Positions 12,444-22,598 of a DNA stretch of 64,000 nucleotides are shown piece by piece. The stretch covers positions 113,568,183-113,632,182 of the forward strand of contig CM040428.1 in NCBI GenBank assembly GCA_022702705.1, read 5' to 3'. The notes under the pieces were generated by a model. That model was not told where the DNA came from, made no database searches, and saw only the letters and a list, made by a program, of their open reading frames with translations. Numbering within the stretch: position 1 is the first letter of the stretch; every line of letters begins with the position of its first letter. Source of the stretch: Papilionanthe hookeriana x Papilionanthe teres (Eukaryota > Streptophyta > Magnoliopsida > Asparagales > Orchidaceae). Made by a program: the position numbers and the translations under genes.

Positions 12444-12953
12444 TAGTTCCTCTCTCCATTTTGATCAGATGGTTTTGCTTTCATAAATCGGTAGTGATTC
12501 CATGCCCCTAGTGGACCAAACTACTATTCGTTTTGTTGGAATACCCCGTTCATTTCTGTCTTGAACGAGTATAGCCAACACCTCTCGGATTTAGGAGCCA
12601 CTGTTTAGACACCCCTAAACAGAGAGGTTCCGAGGTCCTTTTACCTCTTTTCTGAGGTAGGGTGGACCCCCAATAGGTGTTAGCTTAGGAGCGGTCCTTC
12701 GAGTTGAGAAGTCTTGCATAAGACTTTCTCTTCCTTTCTAATTCTAAATCAGGCCCTTTACCTCTTCTATAACCTTTTTCCTTTAATCGTTTTGTTTCTA
12801 ACAAACGAACTACCTAATACACAACCTCTTCTATAAATCACAAATGCACTAACATAAAAGAAAATGTGTTCGGACACTTTCTTTTTCATCCTAAACTTTA
12901 CGACGAAAGGAAGTATAATTCGGGACTGACATTCGGAATCTGTCCTGCAGAAA
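12444..12953 (+). other. Tat1 leader between primer site and first ORF; acceptor-like end
   Basis: About 510 bp without a convincing gene. It contains a short inverted repeat (GTTTAGACACCCCTAAAC near 12605). It ends TCTGTCCTGCAG (12939-12950) three bases before the ATG of the leader ORF; TGCAG at the end of a pyrimidine-containing stretch resembles a 3' splice site. Confidence 0.45.
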
Positions 12954-13590
12954 ATGGATGCCCCAAAGTTAATCTTTTCCTTCACCAATGGACTGGACTT
13001 CGTTGTTTACAAGGATGAGATGCCCGACAATGGGATCATCCGTTTTGGACAAGGATTTGGCAACACTGATGTCAAGATCGCTGACATCACTCTCTTCACA
13101 CTAATGGACAAAATGTCCGGAACCGAAGAGCTCGTGATTGAATTCAACCCGAAGTCGACTCAAGAGTTCCCTCCCCTGCAAAGGGTTCCAGTCGAGAGGA
13201 ATACTCGCCGTTCGTAGGAGGATCGTTGTCTCTACCCCCACCGGTCTAGTCGTCTCTGCACCTACCCCGGCTCCCGCTAAACTAAAGGGGAAGGAAGTCC
13301 AAGTTTGTAATGAGCCTGTTACCGTGGAGGGTACAGATCTCCCTACTAGACCTTCTATTTTCGAAATTGGGTCCAACTCAAGGGTTCCACCCCTAACACG
13401 GACTCAGAGGAGAAACAGAAGTAGAAAGATTGCCAGAAAGACCAGAGCTACTGAAGTCGCTTTCTTAGAAGAGATCCCTGAGTACACACCATTGCCTGAG
13501 TACATACCATTGCCTGAGTATACACCACTTTTGGAAGGAAGTAGATTCCATTCCCTCTCCGCCGCAACTCGACGAGGAAAATGTCCGTAA
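12954..13590 (+). pseudogene. Tat leader ORF (pre-gag), frameshifted; paralogue of the post-pol ORF
   Basis: The ATG at 12954 opens an 87-codon frame beginning MDAPKLIFSFTNGL. The reading continues in another frame from about 13138 to 13590, so there is one frameshift in the overlap. Extra ORFs before gag are known in Tat/Ogre elements; their function is unknown. Visible parts: an N-terminal KLIFSFTNGL block, a VVSTPTGLVVSAPTPAP block, a basic stretch LTRTQRRNRSRKIARK and three copies of a hexapeptide EYTPLP (13480-13533). The same three blocks in the same order occur in the ORF at 21589. The basic stretch could bind nucleic acid or act as a nuclear signal; that is inference. Confidence 0.65.
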
Positions 13591-14100
13591 GATTGCTTTT
13601 ACATTACCTCAACCCGCATACTATAGCAACATGCCAAAAGAAAAGGGCTAGGATTACACCATTTGCTCGACTGCGTAGCTCGTGATAGTAGAAGTTAGCA
13701 AAGAAAGAGAAATGTCCCGTATCGGAGATTTTAAGAAGGATAGGGCGGGTGCCGGCCAAATCCCGTCATGGGCCGCGAGCGAACTCCGTTAGCGCCACGA
13801 AAAGCCGAATAAGAAGATGAAAGCTAGTCCACTTCGTTGTTGTTTCGAGTTTACGGATCAAGGAGGATACCACCTTCCGGCATTCGGCCAACGCGACCAT
13901 CCGGTCCTCGGCCTTCTACCGCTAGAAGGATGGTATGGCGTCCTACTACGGCCAATTAAGACCGAAACAACGACACCGAAAAGGAAATTCTAGTCGGGAG
14001 ACTCGAGTCCGAAGAGAGCGCCATCTGCGATGAAGGGACTCCCAAGAAGGAAATCCAACAGCCATCGCATGATAACTGCGAAACCGTACGAAAAAGACCA
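13591..14100 (+). other. Tat1 segment between leader ORF and gag, no gene assigned
   Basis: About 510 bp, richer in G+C and CG than the LTRs, with only short broken frames. It is probably the decayed end of the leader ORF and the start of gag. I recognise no domain in it. Confidence 0.5.
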
Positions 14101-15540
14101 TTGGAGGACGCTATGGAAAAGCTAAGAACCGACATTCAACGATTAGCAAGAGAAAGAGAAGAAAAGTTTGGAGATGAAGTCGATTCGTCGGAATTCATGG
14201 ATGACGAATATGTGGAGATCAACATGGTCGAAACACGAGCTTCGTCAGCTTCGCAAGGTGCTCCGACAGCTGCGGAAAGAGATAAACCAGAAATGTTAAG
14301 AGCACAACTTCGAGAAAAGATGATACAATCTCTCAAATTGCGAAAAGGATGGAAGAGATGGTCGCGGCCTCTAGCCACTCTTCGAGTCGGGTTCAACCCC
14401 CAAGAGAAACACCTCCGAAGTTATTCATATGTACGATGGAGGAAAAGAGATTACATCCGTTAATCGGAGACGATCGCCCGAAGAAAGATTCTACCCGAAT
14501 ATGATTCCGGAGAAAGACATCGGAGCATGGTAGTAATCGGGTGCGAGAAGCCTTAGCACGATCTAAGAGCGGAGCATCTATTCAGACGGGTAGACCTTAC
14601 CCCGAAGAATTTGATGCAGTACAATACCCAAAAGGCTTTGTACCACCTCTTTTCAAGACTTTTGATGGTACCGGAAACCCTCGACAACATGTTGCACATT
14701 TTCGCGCTAGTTGTTGCAACGCCGATGGAAGTGACGTCTCACTCTTCCGACAGTTCGTCAGCAGCCTGTCAGGGATCGCCTTTGATTGGTATGCAGAGTT
14801 ACCAAACGGTTCGGTAAAAGACATTTTCAGAATTAGAGAACCTCTTCGTGAAACGGTTTGCCGGAGCTTAACACCATATCACCATCGGTGATCTAGTGGT
14901 GGAGAAACAGAAACCGAACGAAACTTTAGTGGACTACATACTTCGATGGAGGAATCTAAGCATGAAGTGTGAGCCACAGCTACAAGAGCAGCATGCAATC
15001 GGTATCTTGCTTAAAATCATTCACGGCCCAATAGCACTCCTCCTTAAGGGATTTACGATTAAGACTTTCAAGAAGTTGTTAAGCAAGGCTGGAAGCTTGT
15101 AAGAGGAAGCGAAACAACTAAGTTTCACCGACAAGACAGACAAACAAAAGCCTGTGAAGACATTTGAAAAGAAATCCGGGATCGTCGCGGTAGTCGATAA
15201 GGGCAAGCAGCCAATGCAAATACAATGAGTAACAGCACTGCAACGGTATCGCCGGGGCGACGGACGTATCAGCAACCTCAGCAGAACTACCAACAACCTC
15301 GACCCGGTTATCAGCCAACTCAACAGTATGAGCAACCGCCTCGCCCGCAGCGCACGTTAAAGGAGCTTATAAATAGAGAATATTCGTTCAAGAATGAGGC
15401 AGTGTCAAAGATGTTCCGCAGTTTGATGAGGACTCTGAATTTTCAACTGCCAGAACCCAGGAAGCCAGAAGAAGTCAATAAGTTCCCATCTATTGCCCTT
15501 ACCACCGGATGCTCGGGCACAAGATAGAGGACTGCATTAC
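14101..15540 (+). pseudogene. gag: Tat1 gag, broken by frameshifts
   Basis: The structural protein of the virus-like particle, in at least four frame segments. 14101-14463 is a charged N-terminal part. 14541-14891 holds the Retrotrans_gag core (PPLFKTFDGTGNPRQHVAHF and a region ending FDWYAELPNGSV). 14896-15102 continues the core (PNETLVDYILRWRNLSMK). 15225-15527 is a Q/P-rich spacer followed by YSFKNEAVSKMF. A zinc knuckle of the Tat type, CPYHRMLGHKIEDC (C-x2-H-x4-H-x4-C), is encoded at 15494-15535 in yet another frame. The changes of frame rule out a functional product. Confidence 0.85.
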
Positions 15541-16587
15541 CTTCAATACTTAGCTCTACGACAATCTTCGAAAAGGGAACATAACGATTCCGAAGGAATA
15601 CATGAAGGAACCCCAAAAAGGCGGTTCCGTCAATGTTATTTCAACGGATCCTATTGTTCCTATAGATCCATACACAACGAATGATGGATGGAGTACCGCT
15701 TGGACGAAGTCATCGAAGAAAATTTTGGATCGCATCCAAACCGCTTCGGTGCGTGCTTCGATTCAAAGTTCGAAACCTGTCAGCGGCGCTATCGCTTGCG
15801 ATTGAAGAACCATCCCAGGAAGAAAAGATCCTAGAAAAGAAGGAGATCGTGGAAGAAGAAAAGACCGAAGCTCTTAAGGCTAGACTGGGGGCTGCTTATC
15901 CTAGGATGGTTGTTTCCGATTCGAGGGAAAAATTCCTCGAACCTCTGACTCTGTATGATTATTTGCTCGCTTCGGCGGAATCTTATAATGATAAGAGTTA
16001 TGGCGTTGGCTACGTTTTGACAGTTTCTAACGATTACGCAACTAACGACAACCAACCTAATACGGATCTCGATTCCGATACAAATAACAATTCTCAAATC
16101 ATACACAACCTCGACAATCACGATGACAAAGAAGACATTCCCCAAGAAGGCTACGAAAGTTCAACGAGCAATGAATCTATTTATAAATTTTGAGGAACTC
16201 CAATCACAATAGAGTTAGAGCTTTCGGATTCCGAAGAGACTCCAGAAGAACCTGTCATGCCGATTCAAAAGGAGACACCAGTAAACTCAGTACCAGACTC
16301 AGAAGAAATCACAGAAGTCAACTTAAGGAGCGGAAGGGTTCTACCTCCAAGAATGGGTCCAAAAGACAAAGGAAAGCGGTGGTTGTTCAGGAAGAATCAA
16401 CCCCGACGGAAGAATTGCCCATTCGGGAAGAAAGCTGAAACACATGGTAACAAAGTGGACTATAACGTGCTAGCCCATCTTAGGAAACTACCGACGAAAC
16501 CGAGCATCTACGACGCTCTCATCTTATCAAAAGAGATGAGGAAGCTCGATCAAGGCCTTACTTGATCCGGAGATTTTTTTAGCTCAG
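15541..16587 (+). pseudogene. Tat1 gag C-terminus to protease linker
   Basis: Coding remains of the polyprotein between the zinc knuckle and the protease. 15602-15805 has the segment KEPQKGGSVNVISTDPIVPI. 15681-16193 is very acidic at its end (DLDSDTNNN). 16257-16565 carries EVNLRSGRVLPP and VDYNVLAHLRKLPTKPSIYD, both regular in Tat polyproteins. Frames change at least twice. Tat2 keeps the matching segments at 39854-40494 and 60534-61000 on the minus strand. Confidence 0.7.
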
Positions 16588-17331
16588 ATGGCCGGAGATT
16601 CCTTAGACGAGGTTTGCTCGTTAAAGGAACAGCGAGGTGTTACCTTTACGGACAGTGATCTACTACTTGGGACAGCCGATCACAACCGATTGTTGTACAT
16701 TTCAGTCACAATAGGAAAGTTTACGCTCTCCAGAGTATTGGTGGATCCAGGAGCGTCAATCAACATAATGAATCTTCGGACATTAGCATACTTGGAAATT
16801 GATGCTCGCGAGCTTGAAGCGGACAAGATGTTACTAAGAGGATTCAACCAGAAAGGAGAAAGAGCCCTCGGATCAATAACGCTGTTGATGAAGACCGGTG
16901 ATTTAGCAAAGACAACCGCAAAATTCCATATAATTGATTCTGAAACATCGTTCAACGCACTACTGGGTCGACCGTGCATACATGAGAACTGGATGGTACC
17001 GTCGTCTCTGCATCAGTGCATAAAATACTATGATGGAGGAGAACAGTGCATTAAAGGTGACTTGCAACCTTTCTCCATACATGAAATTGGAATTCATGAA
17101 GATACAGCCTACTACGCGCCTCCAAAGAAACCAATCTTCTCCGTAAATACCATGCCAAATGAAGCAAAAGAAGTTCAAGATGACGAAGAACCTGAAGTTC
17201 TAGTCCAACAATCACTCACCACTCCCTTACGGCGACATGGTGAAGGTTTCTTTACAACTTGCACCCGAGGTCGAGGCCGGGGACGAGGTCGTGGCAGAAA
17301 CGTTGGGACAGTTGGACGAGAAAAGCCGTAA
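16588..17331 (+). pseudogene. pro: Tat1 retroviral-type aspartic protease
   Basis: A 247-codon open segment that would process the polyprotein. The active-site region reads RVLVDPGASINIM: the catalytic aspartate is present, with Pro-Gly-Ala after it where families usually have Ser/Thr-Gly-Ser/Ala. The second protease signature, FNALLGRPCIHENW, follows about 80 residues later. The end is an arginine-glycine run (RGRGRGRGRGR) near 17265-17310. The segment is open but belongs to a polyprotein broken on both sides, so I call it a pseudogene part. Confidence 0.8.
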
Positions 17332-18809
17332 TCAATGTGAGTTGGGAGAACGGCTCCGAAGAAGAAGAAGAAATCAAGAAAGAAGCGACTACAATAAACC
17401 GAAGGAACCACAATTCAAGATCTCCCTCGAAGATGAAAAGAATGAAGAATATAAATCAATGTACGAGAAGATTAACTACCATGTACACACTATGGCCCTG
17501 ACCCCGATCCAGTCTAATAAGATCGAGGGTATGGTGGTTAAGGAAGTGCATGGCGGTGGTTCTAAACCTATCAAATTTTACCGCAGAACTTCTTCTTCCA
17601 GTAATGAAAAAGATGTACAATTTGAAGATGTTACTTCTTCCGAATTAATGGAATTACCTTTTGAGTGGTACTCTCCCTGTGTTCAAAATTTAATTCAACG
17701 TGGTGTCTTACCTCGACAATGGACAAAGGGTCAATCACAACATTTTGAAAGATTATGGGATAACGCCGATCGACTTCCCAATTCAAAACATGGCCTCGGA
17801 TTCGGCACAGTAGGATCAGTTGACGATACGAAATTTTGCTTGGTTGTCACTTGCGAACCTAATGAAGACTGCTTGGAAGCTTCAGGAGATCTCGAAGATC
17901 TACCAATCGAAGCTGCTCCACCAGAATTCGAAGAAGAAATCAAATCTACAATAGACGAGTTAATAGAAGTTAACTTAGGTACTAGCGAAAAGCCTAGACC
18001 AACATTTGTTAGCTCCTTACTCAATAAAGAAGATTCCGAGGAAATGATCAAGCTATTAATGGAATTCAAGGACTGTTTTGCTTGGAGTTACGACGAAATG
18101 CCAGGATTAGCTCCAGAAGTCACAGTTCACAAGTTAGGAGTAGATCCTACTTCTGTTCCAGTCAGACAAGCTCCCAGAAGAATGCATCTAGAAATTGAGC
18201 TACAAGTAATGCCGAAGTTAAGAAGCTAATCGACGCTAAATTTGTCTGTGAAGAACAATACCCGACTTGGCTAGCCAATGTGGTACCGATCGAAAGAAGA
18301 ATGGTCAGATCAGAATCTGCGTGGATTTCAGAGATTTGAACAAAGCATGTCCGAATGATGAATTTCCACTACCAATTCCAGAGTTAATGATCGACATCGC
18401 TTCGACACATGAAATATTCACTTTTATGGATGGATCTTCAGGATACAACCAGATAAAGATGGCACCAGAAGACAAAAAGCTCACAGCTTTCAGAACGCCG
18501 ATCGGAGTGTATTGCTACACAGTAATGCCATTCGGACTAAAGAACGCAGGAGCAACATATCAAAGAGTAATGACAAAGATTTTTGATGATCTCATTCACA
18601 ACCAAGTCGAGTGCTACGTGGACGATGTGGTCATCAAAAGCAAACTAAAGGAAGATCACCTGTATGATTTGAGAATTGTTTTCGAGCGACTAAGGCAATA
18701 CAACCTTAAGATGAATCCCTTAAAATGTGCCTTCGGCGTCACCTCTGGGAAATTCTTAGGATTTGTTATCTTAGAGATGCCGCCTCCCAAAACCTTAAAA
18801 CAGCTATGA
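17237..18809 (+). pseudogene. Tat1 reverse transcriptase
   Basis: RNA-directed DNA polymerase domain in two main frames. 17237-18229 holds the linker and the RT entry (FKDCFAWSYDEMPGLAPEV); 18267-18809 holds the palm. Motif A appears as FTFMDGSSGYNQIKM and the catalytic box as YVDD at 18615-18626, so the active site is preserved. There are frameshifts near 18230-18270 and an in-frame TGA at 18807 where arginine is expected (CGA to TGA). The frame continues past that stop into RNase H. Confidence 0.9.
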
Positions 18810-19433
18810 TCCTTTCAAGGGAAGCTGGCATATCTTCGACGCTTTATCTCGAAATTGTCATGTAGGTGTCAGCCCTTCTCTGCATTAGTTAAAAAGGATG
18901 TCAAATTCGTTTGGGAAGAGAAATGCCAACGGGCCTTCGAGGACGTTAAGCAATATTTAATGACACCTCCTGTCTTAGCAGCCCCAGTCTCAGGTAGACC
19001 GTTAATACTTTATACCGTGGCTTTAGACGAATCTCTCTGAGCCCTGCTAGCCCAGGTCAATGACGAGGGAAAAGAAAATGCTCTTTATTACTTAAGCCGT
19101 CGTCTAATCCCGACGGAAGTAAAGTATCCTCCGATTGAGAAGCATTGTTTGGCCCTGATCTTCGCCGCACAGAAACTCAGGCATTACATGCTTTCTCATA
19201 AGATCAACCTCATTTCGAAAGTTAATCCGTTGCAATATTTGATGACCCGACCGACACTTTCTGGCAGACTTGCCAGGTGGTCGATGATACTATTGCAATT
19301 TGACATAACTTTCGTTCCTCTTCGCGCTGTAAAGGGACAAGTACTAGCTGACTTTCTTGCAGCACATCCTTTACCGGCAGATTCGCCTCTCGACGATGAT
19401 TTGCCTGACAAGCAGATAATAAGTTTAGAAGAC
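18810..19433 (+). pseudogene. Tat1 first RNase H domain
   Basis: Reads in the same frame as the RT palm, with TGA stops at 18807 and 19038, the second also at an arginine position. Landmarks are FEDVKQYLMTPPVLAAP, YYLSRRLIPTEVKYPPIEKH and VKGQVLADFLAAHPLP. The first catalytic region reads LYTVALDESL, weaker than the DAS motif of active domains. In Tat elements the first RNase H is generally degenerate and its role is taken over by the second domain. Confidence 0.8.
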
Positions 19434-20033
19434 ACCGATGATCGACGTTGGGAACTATACTTCGACGGAGCGTCCTCAGCACACAAAGACAAAGAATCTC
19501 AAACGATAGTGCCCGGTAAGGCAGGAATCGGACTAATCTTTATAACACCGGAGCGAGGGATGTTATGATACTCCTACCACTTAACAGAGCCGTGCACAAA
19601 CAACGAGGAAGAATACGAGGCCCTCATAACAGGACTAGAACTGACCGTTCAAATGGGAATAACGGATATCAACATCTACGGAGATTCTCAGTTGATCATC
19701 CAACAGGTCACCAGACAATACAGAATTTTAAAGACAAGACTCGAGCAATACTTTCAGTATGCCATGAAACTGTTGGAACAAATTCTGAATGTAACAATCT
19801 ACAAGATCCCTAGAAGAGAAAATGCTCTCGCGGATGCACTAGCTCGCCTTGCAAAAGAATTTGCCTGCTTACAAGATGAGATTGAAGTGTCAGTTCAAGG
19901 ACTACAGGTCCTATCACAGCTCGACATGGATATGATACAGAAATCAGAAAAAGCAGAGGAATCGATTACGGCGAGTGACAAAAAACCCAGGAGATTGGCG
20001 TCAACCGCTAATAGACTACCTGCAAACAGGTAA
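19434..20033 (+). pseudogene. Tat1 second, archaic-type RNase H (aRNH)
   Basis: An extra RNase H domain typical of the Tat lineage. Acidic motifs are visible in order: RRWELYFDGASSA, EYEALITGLEL, INIYGDSQLIIQQV and ENALADALARLA. One in-frame TGA (19566) sits at an arginine position; otherwise the frame is continuous from 19149 to 20033. The presence of all four acidic motifs suggests that this, not the first domain, was the active nuclease. Confidence 0.85.
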
Positions 20034-21250
20034 ATTACCAGACGATAAGTCATTAGCCCATCAAATCAAGAAAAGAACTTTGTCTTACGCATTAATAAAC
20101 AATACATTATACAGAAGGTCTTTTAATCAGATGTGGTTAAGATGCCTGAACGGGTCCGAGGCTCGTTAAATTGTCAAAGAGGTACACTCAGGACTTTGTG
20201 GCGCTCATCAATCGGGTCAAAAAATGAAAATGAAAATTAAAAGACTAGGGTACTACTGGCCCTCAATGATGACCGACTGTATGAAAGTCGCCAAGAGCTG
20301 TCACCAGTGCCAAGTGCACGGAGTGGTTCTACACCAACCTCCAAATGTGCTGCATCCGACAATTGCGTCGTGGCCATTTGAGTGTTGGGGCACAGATATA
20401 GTGGGTCCGATAGAACCGCCTTCTTCAAGAGGACATCGCTTCATCCTCGCAGCTACAGACTACTTTTCTAAATGGGCAGAAGCAGTTCCACTCAGAGAAG
20501 TAAAGGCACACCACGTGCTACAGTTTTTCAAAAATCAAGTTGTATACCGTTTCGGAGTACCGCGCACAATCATTTCAGATAATGGGTCTGCATTTAAAAG
20601 TAAAAGATCAACAATTTTGTCAGAAGACATGGAATTGATTGGCGATACTCAACGATCTATTACCCAAGAGCAAACGGCTTGGCCGAGGCTTTTAATAAAA
20701 CTCTCGTTCAAATTCTAAAGAAAACTTTGGACGACAACAAGAGAAATTGGCATGAGAAGTTGTTAGAAGCCTTATGGGCCTACAGGACAACTTTTAGGAC
20801 TCCTACTCAATCTACGCCTTACACTTTAGTATACGGGTCTGAGGCAGTGTTACCACTGGAAGTCCAGCTTCCATCACTCAGGATTGCAGTTGCAAATAAA
20901 ATCACTACAGAAGAAAATGCCAGATTACGACTGGAAGTACTGGAAAGCTTGGAAGGGAAAAGACTTGCGCCGCAACAAAATTTGGAACTCGTACCAAGCT
21001 AAGATGATCCGAGCCCATGATAAACGTGGTCCGCCCAAGAACTTTCAAAGTTGGTGACTCAATTCTTATTCTCAGAAGACCTATTCTTGCACATCGCAAG
21101 ATAGGAGGCAAATTTGAACCGACTTGGGAAGGGCCGTTTGTGGTCGAGGCAGTCTACTCAAGAGGCTCCTACCAACTTGTGAATTGCAAAGGAGAACGAC
21201 AAATGCTTCCAATCAATGGACGGTATTTGAAGAAGTACTACGCAACCTAA
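19975..21250 (+). pseudogene. int: Tat1 integrase
   Basis: Inserts the cDNA into the genome. The frame changes near 19975-20030 and there is a TAA at 20167. The HHCC zinc finger is visible (VHSGLCGAH, then SCHQC). The catalytic triad is represented by GTDIVGP, ISDNGSAF and, in another frame after a shift near 20600-20690, GLAEAFNKTL. The C-terminal part with KVGDSILILRRP and GKFEPTWEGPFVV ends at a TAA at 21250. All three acidic residues survive but the frame does not. Confidence 0.88.
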
Positions 21251-21588
21251 TGTTTCGAAGGGTGGCCTCTAAAATAGAGTCTTATCCCTAGAAACACGGG
21301 TGAAGCAATCACTTTGTGACTGGGTCCGAACCCAAAAAACATAAAAAGGGATAAAAAAATCATTAAAAAAAAATTTGTGCTAAAAATAAAATATGTGAAA
21401 TCATAATAATAAAGTTTTACCCTTCCTTTCAAATCAAATCTTGTTCCTGATCTTTCTTCATCTTTTCCTTCTTTCCTTAAAAATTAAAATTAAAATAAGA
21501 GAATAAGAATCTTCAGTGATAAATATTTTCTTAATGTTCTTGTTCTTAGTACAGCCCCTGATCCTTTCTTTGTCTTCTTCGCAGGGAA
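21251..21588 (+). promoter_or_regulatory. Spacer between pol and post-pol ORF, with splice-acceptor-like end
   Basis: 338 bp, T-rich, without a gene. It ends in a long pyrimidine run and CAG (CTTTCTTTGTCTTCTTCGCAG, 21564-21584), with G right after and the ATG at 21589. This is a near-perfect plant 3' splice site. Tat2 has TTTACTTGTGCAG|G at the matching place (RC of 34874-34886). The site suggests the downstream ORF is translated from a spliced RNA. Confidence 0.6.
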
Positions 21589-22572
21589 ATGTCGAACGGG
21601 CAGTTGGTCCTAAACTTTAAAAATGGCGTGAGTCTCGCACTCGATGAAAAGAAGGTGAAGGATGGAGCAGTGATAGAAATTGATTCGAATTCACACCGGC
21701 TCGGCCTACGGTACGAAGAAAATGATTGGGTCCCAGTGGACCGAGAAGAGCTTCATAGCCAGACAGTGATGAAGATGGGTGACCCAAGCCACCAATCCAG
21801 CAACAAGAAAAGAAAGACAAACACTGAGGAAAGCAAGAAAAACAAGTCAGTAGTTGCCACGGCAGAGGGCATGCTTGTCAGCGCCGCGCCCGCAGAAGTT
21901 CAAGGGGTAAGGAGAGCTACTCTCACTGCTACCCAAAGAAGGAATAAGAATCGCCGTATCCGCAAGATGTTGACTAAACTTGCAGCAGATCAACACGAGG
22001 AAATAGCCACCTTCGCCAATACACACATTTCAAAGATACTGGTTCTTCAGGAACCAGAAAGAAGAAAGTCAACGCCGAGAAAATTAGAACATATCGAAAA
22101 AGTGCCAAGAAGAACAGAAATAGAATCAGTGCCTCGACGCCGGACAAAGATACCATATCTGAAGAACCTTGTTGTGGAAGCAACCCCGGAGGATGTCCCG
22201 ACAGAGACAATCCCCGAGGAACCAAGGTATGCAGGAGAATGTGACGGGATTGAGCCATACATCCCGCAATACGTTACTAGGCCTCGTCACTTGCAGATCA
22301 TCCCAGAATATGAACGAGAAAGAATGCAAAATGTTGAGAAGAAGACTTTCGAATACTTTGAAAGGATTAGAGGCAAAAGAATCAACATTTTGGAAGGCCT
22401 CGAGTTACACACATGTGTATTCTCAGATTACGAGCAACAGCAGATTATGGATTGCATCTTAGAACATCAGAAAATGAGTCGAGCAGGCCGTCTGAGAGAA
22501 AAGACTTATTTGGAACCCCAGAAATGGATTCCAGGGAAAGGAAGAGTCACAATACAATGCGGATGTTGCTAA
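21589..22572 (+). CDS. Tat1 post-pol ORF, 327 aa, with ALKBH9/10-like C-terminal segment
   Basis: Open from ATG 21589 to TAA 22570-22572, whereas gag-pol upstream is broken many times. Residues 1-15 (QLVLNFKNGVSL), about 88-105 (VVATAEGMLVSAAPAEVQG) and about 110-125 (TATQRRNKNRRIRKM) match the leader ORF at 12954 in the same order. Residues 261-327 begin RGKRINILEGLELHT and end KGRVTIQCGCC. I recognise this as the segment that precedes the catalytic fold of plant ALKBH9/10-type 2-oxoglutarate/Fe(II) RNA demethylases. The iron-binding HxD...H and the arginine are absent, so demethylase activity is not expected; binding or a decoy role is speculation. Reading past the stop gives NFAEDRKGNPP (22573-22605), which still resembles ALKBH. 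No membrane segment or signal peptide is seen. Start chosen because ATG follows the acceptor-like site by four bases. Confidence 0.75.
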   Translation: MSNGQLVLNFKNGVSLALDEKKVKDGAVIEIDSNSHRLGLRYEENDWVPVDREELHSQTVMKMGDPSHQSSNKKRKTNTEESKKNKSVVATAEGMLVSAAPAEVQGVRRATLTATQRRNKNRRIRKMLTKLAADQHEEIATFANTHISKILVLQEPERRKSTPRKLEHIEKVPRRTEIESVPRRRTKIPYLKNLVVEATPEDVPTETIPEEPRYAGECDGIEPYIPQYVTRPRHLQIIPEYERERMQNVEKKTFEYFERIRGKRINILEGLELHTCVFSDYEQQQIMDCILEHQKMSRAGRLREKTYLEPQKWIPGKGRVTIQCGCC

Positions 22573-22580
22573 AACTTCGC

Positions 22581-22598
22581 AGAAGACAGAAAAGGAAA
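22581..22598 (+). promoter_or_regulatory. Polypurine tract of Tat1
   Basis: AGAAGACAGAAAAGGAAA, one pyrimidine in 18 bases, directly before the 3' LTR. It would prime plus-strand DNA synthesis. It overlaps the ALKBH-like reading frame just past the ORF's stop codon. Confidence 0.6.

Noticed and set aside
12767..12988. Minus-strand 73-codon frame over the leader ORF start
   Set aside because: Antisense shadow of the leader and the leader ORF; no conservation or domain.
16588..18229. Intron between protease and RT, as described in some Ogre elements
   Set aside because: Frames overlap at 17237-17331 and coding similarity runs through; I see no donor-acceptor pair that improves the reading.
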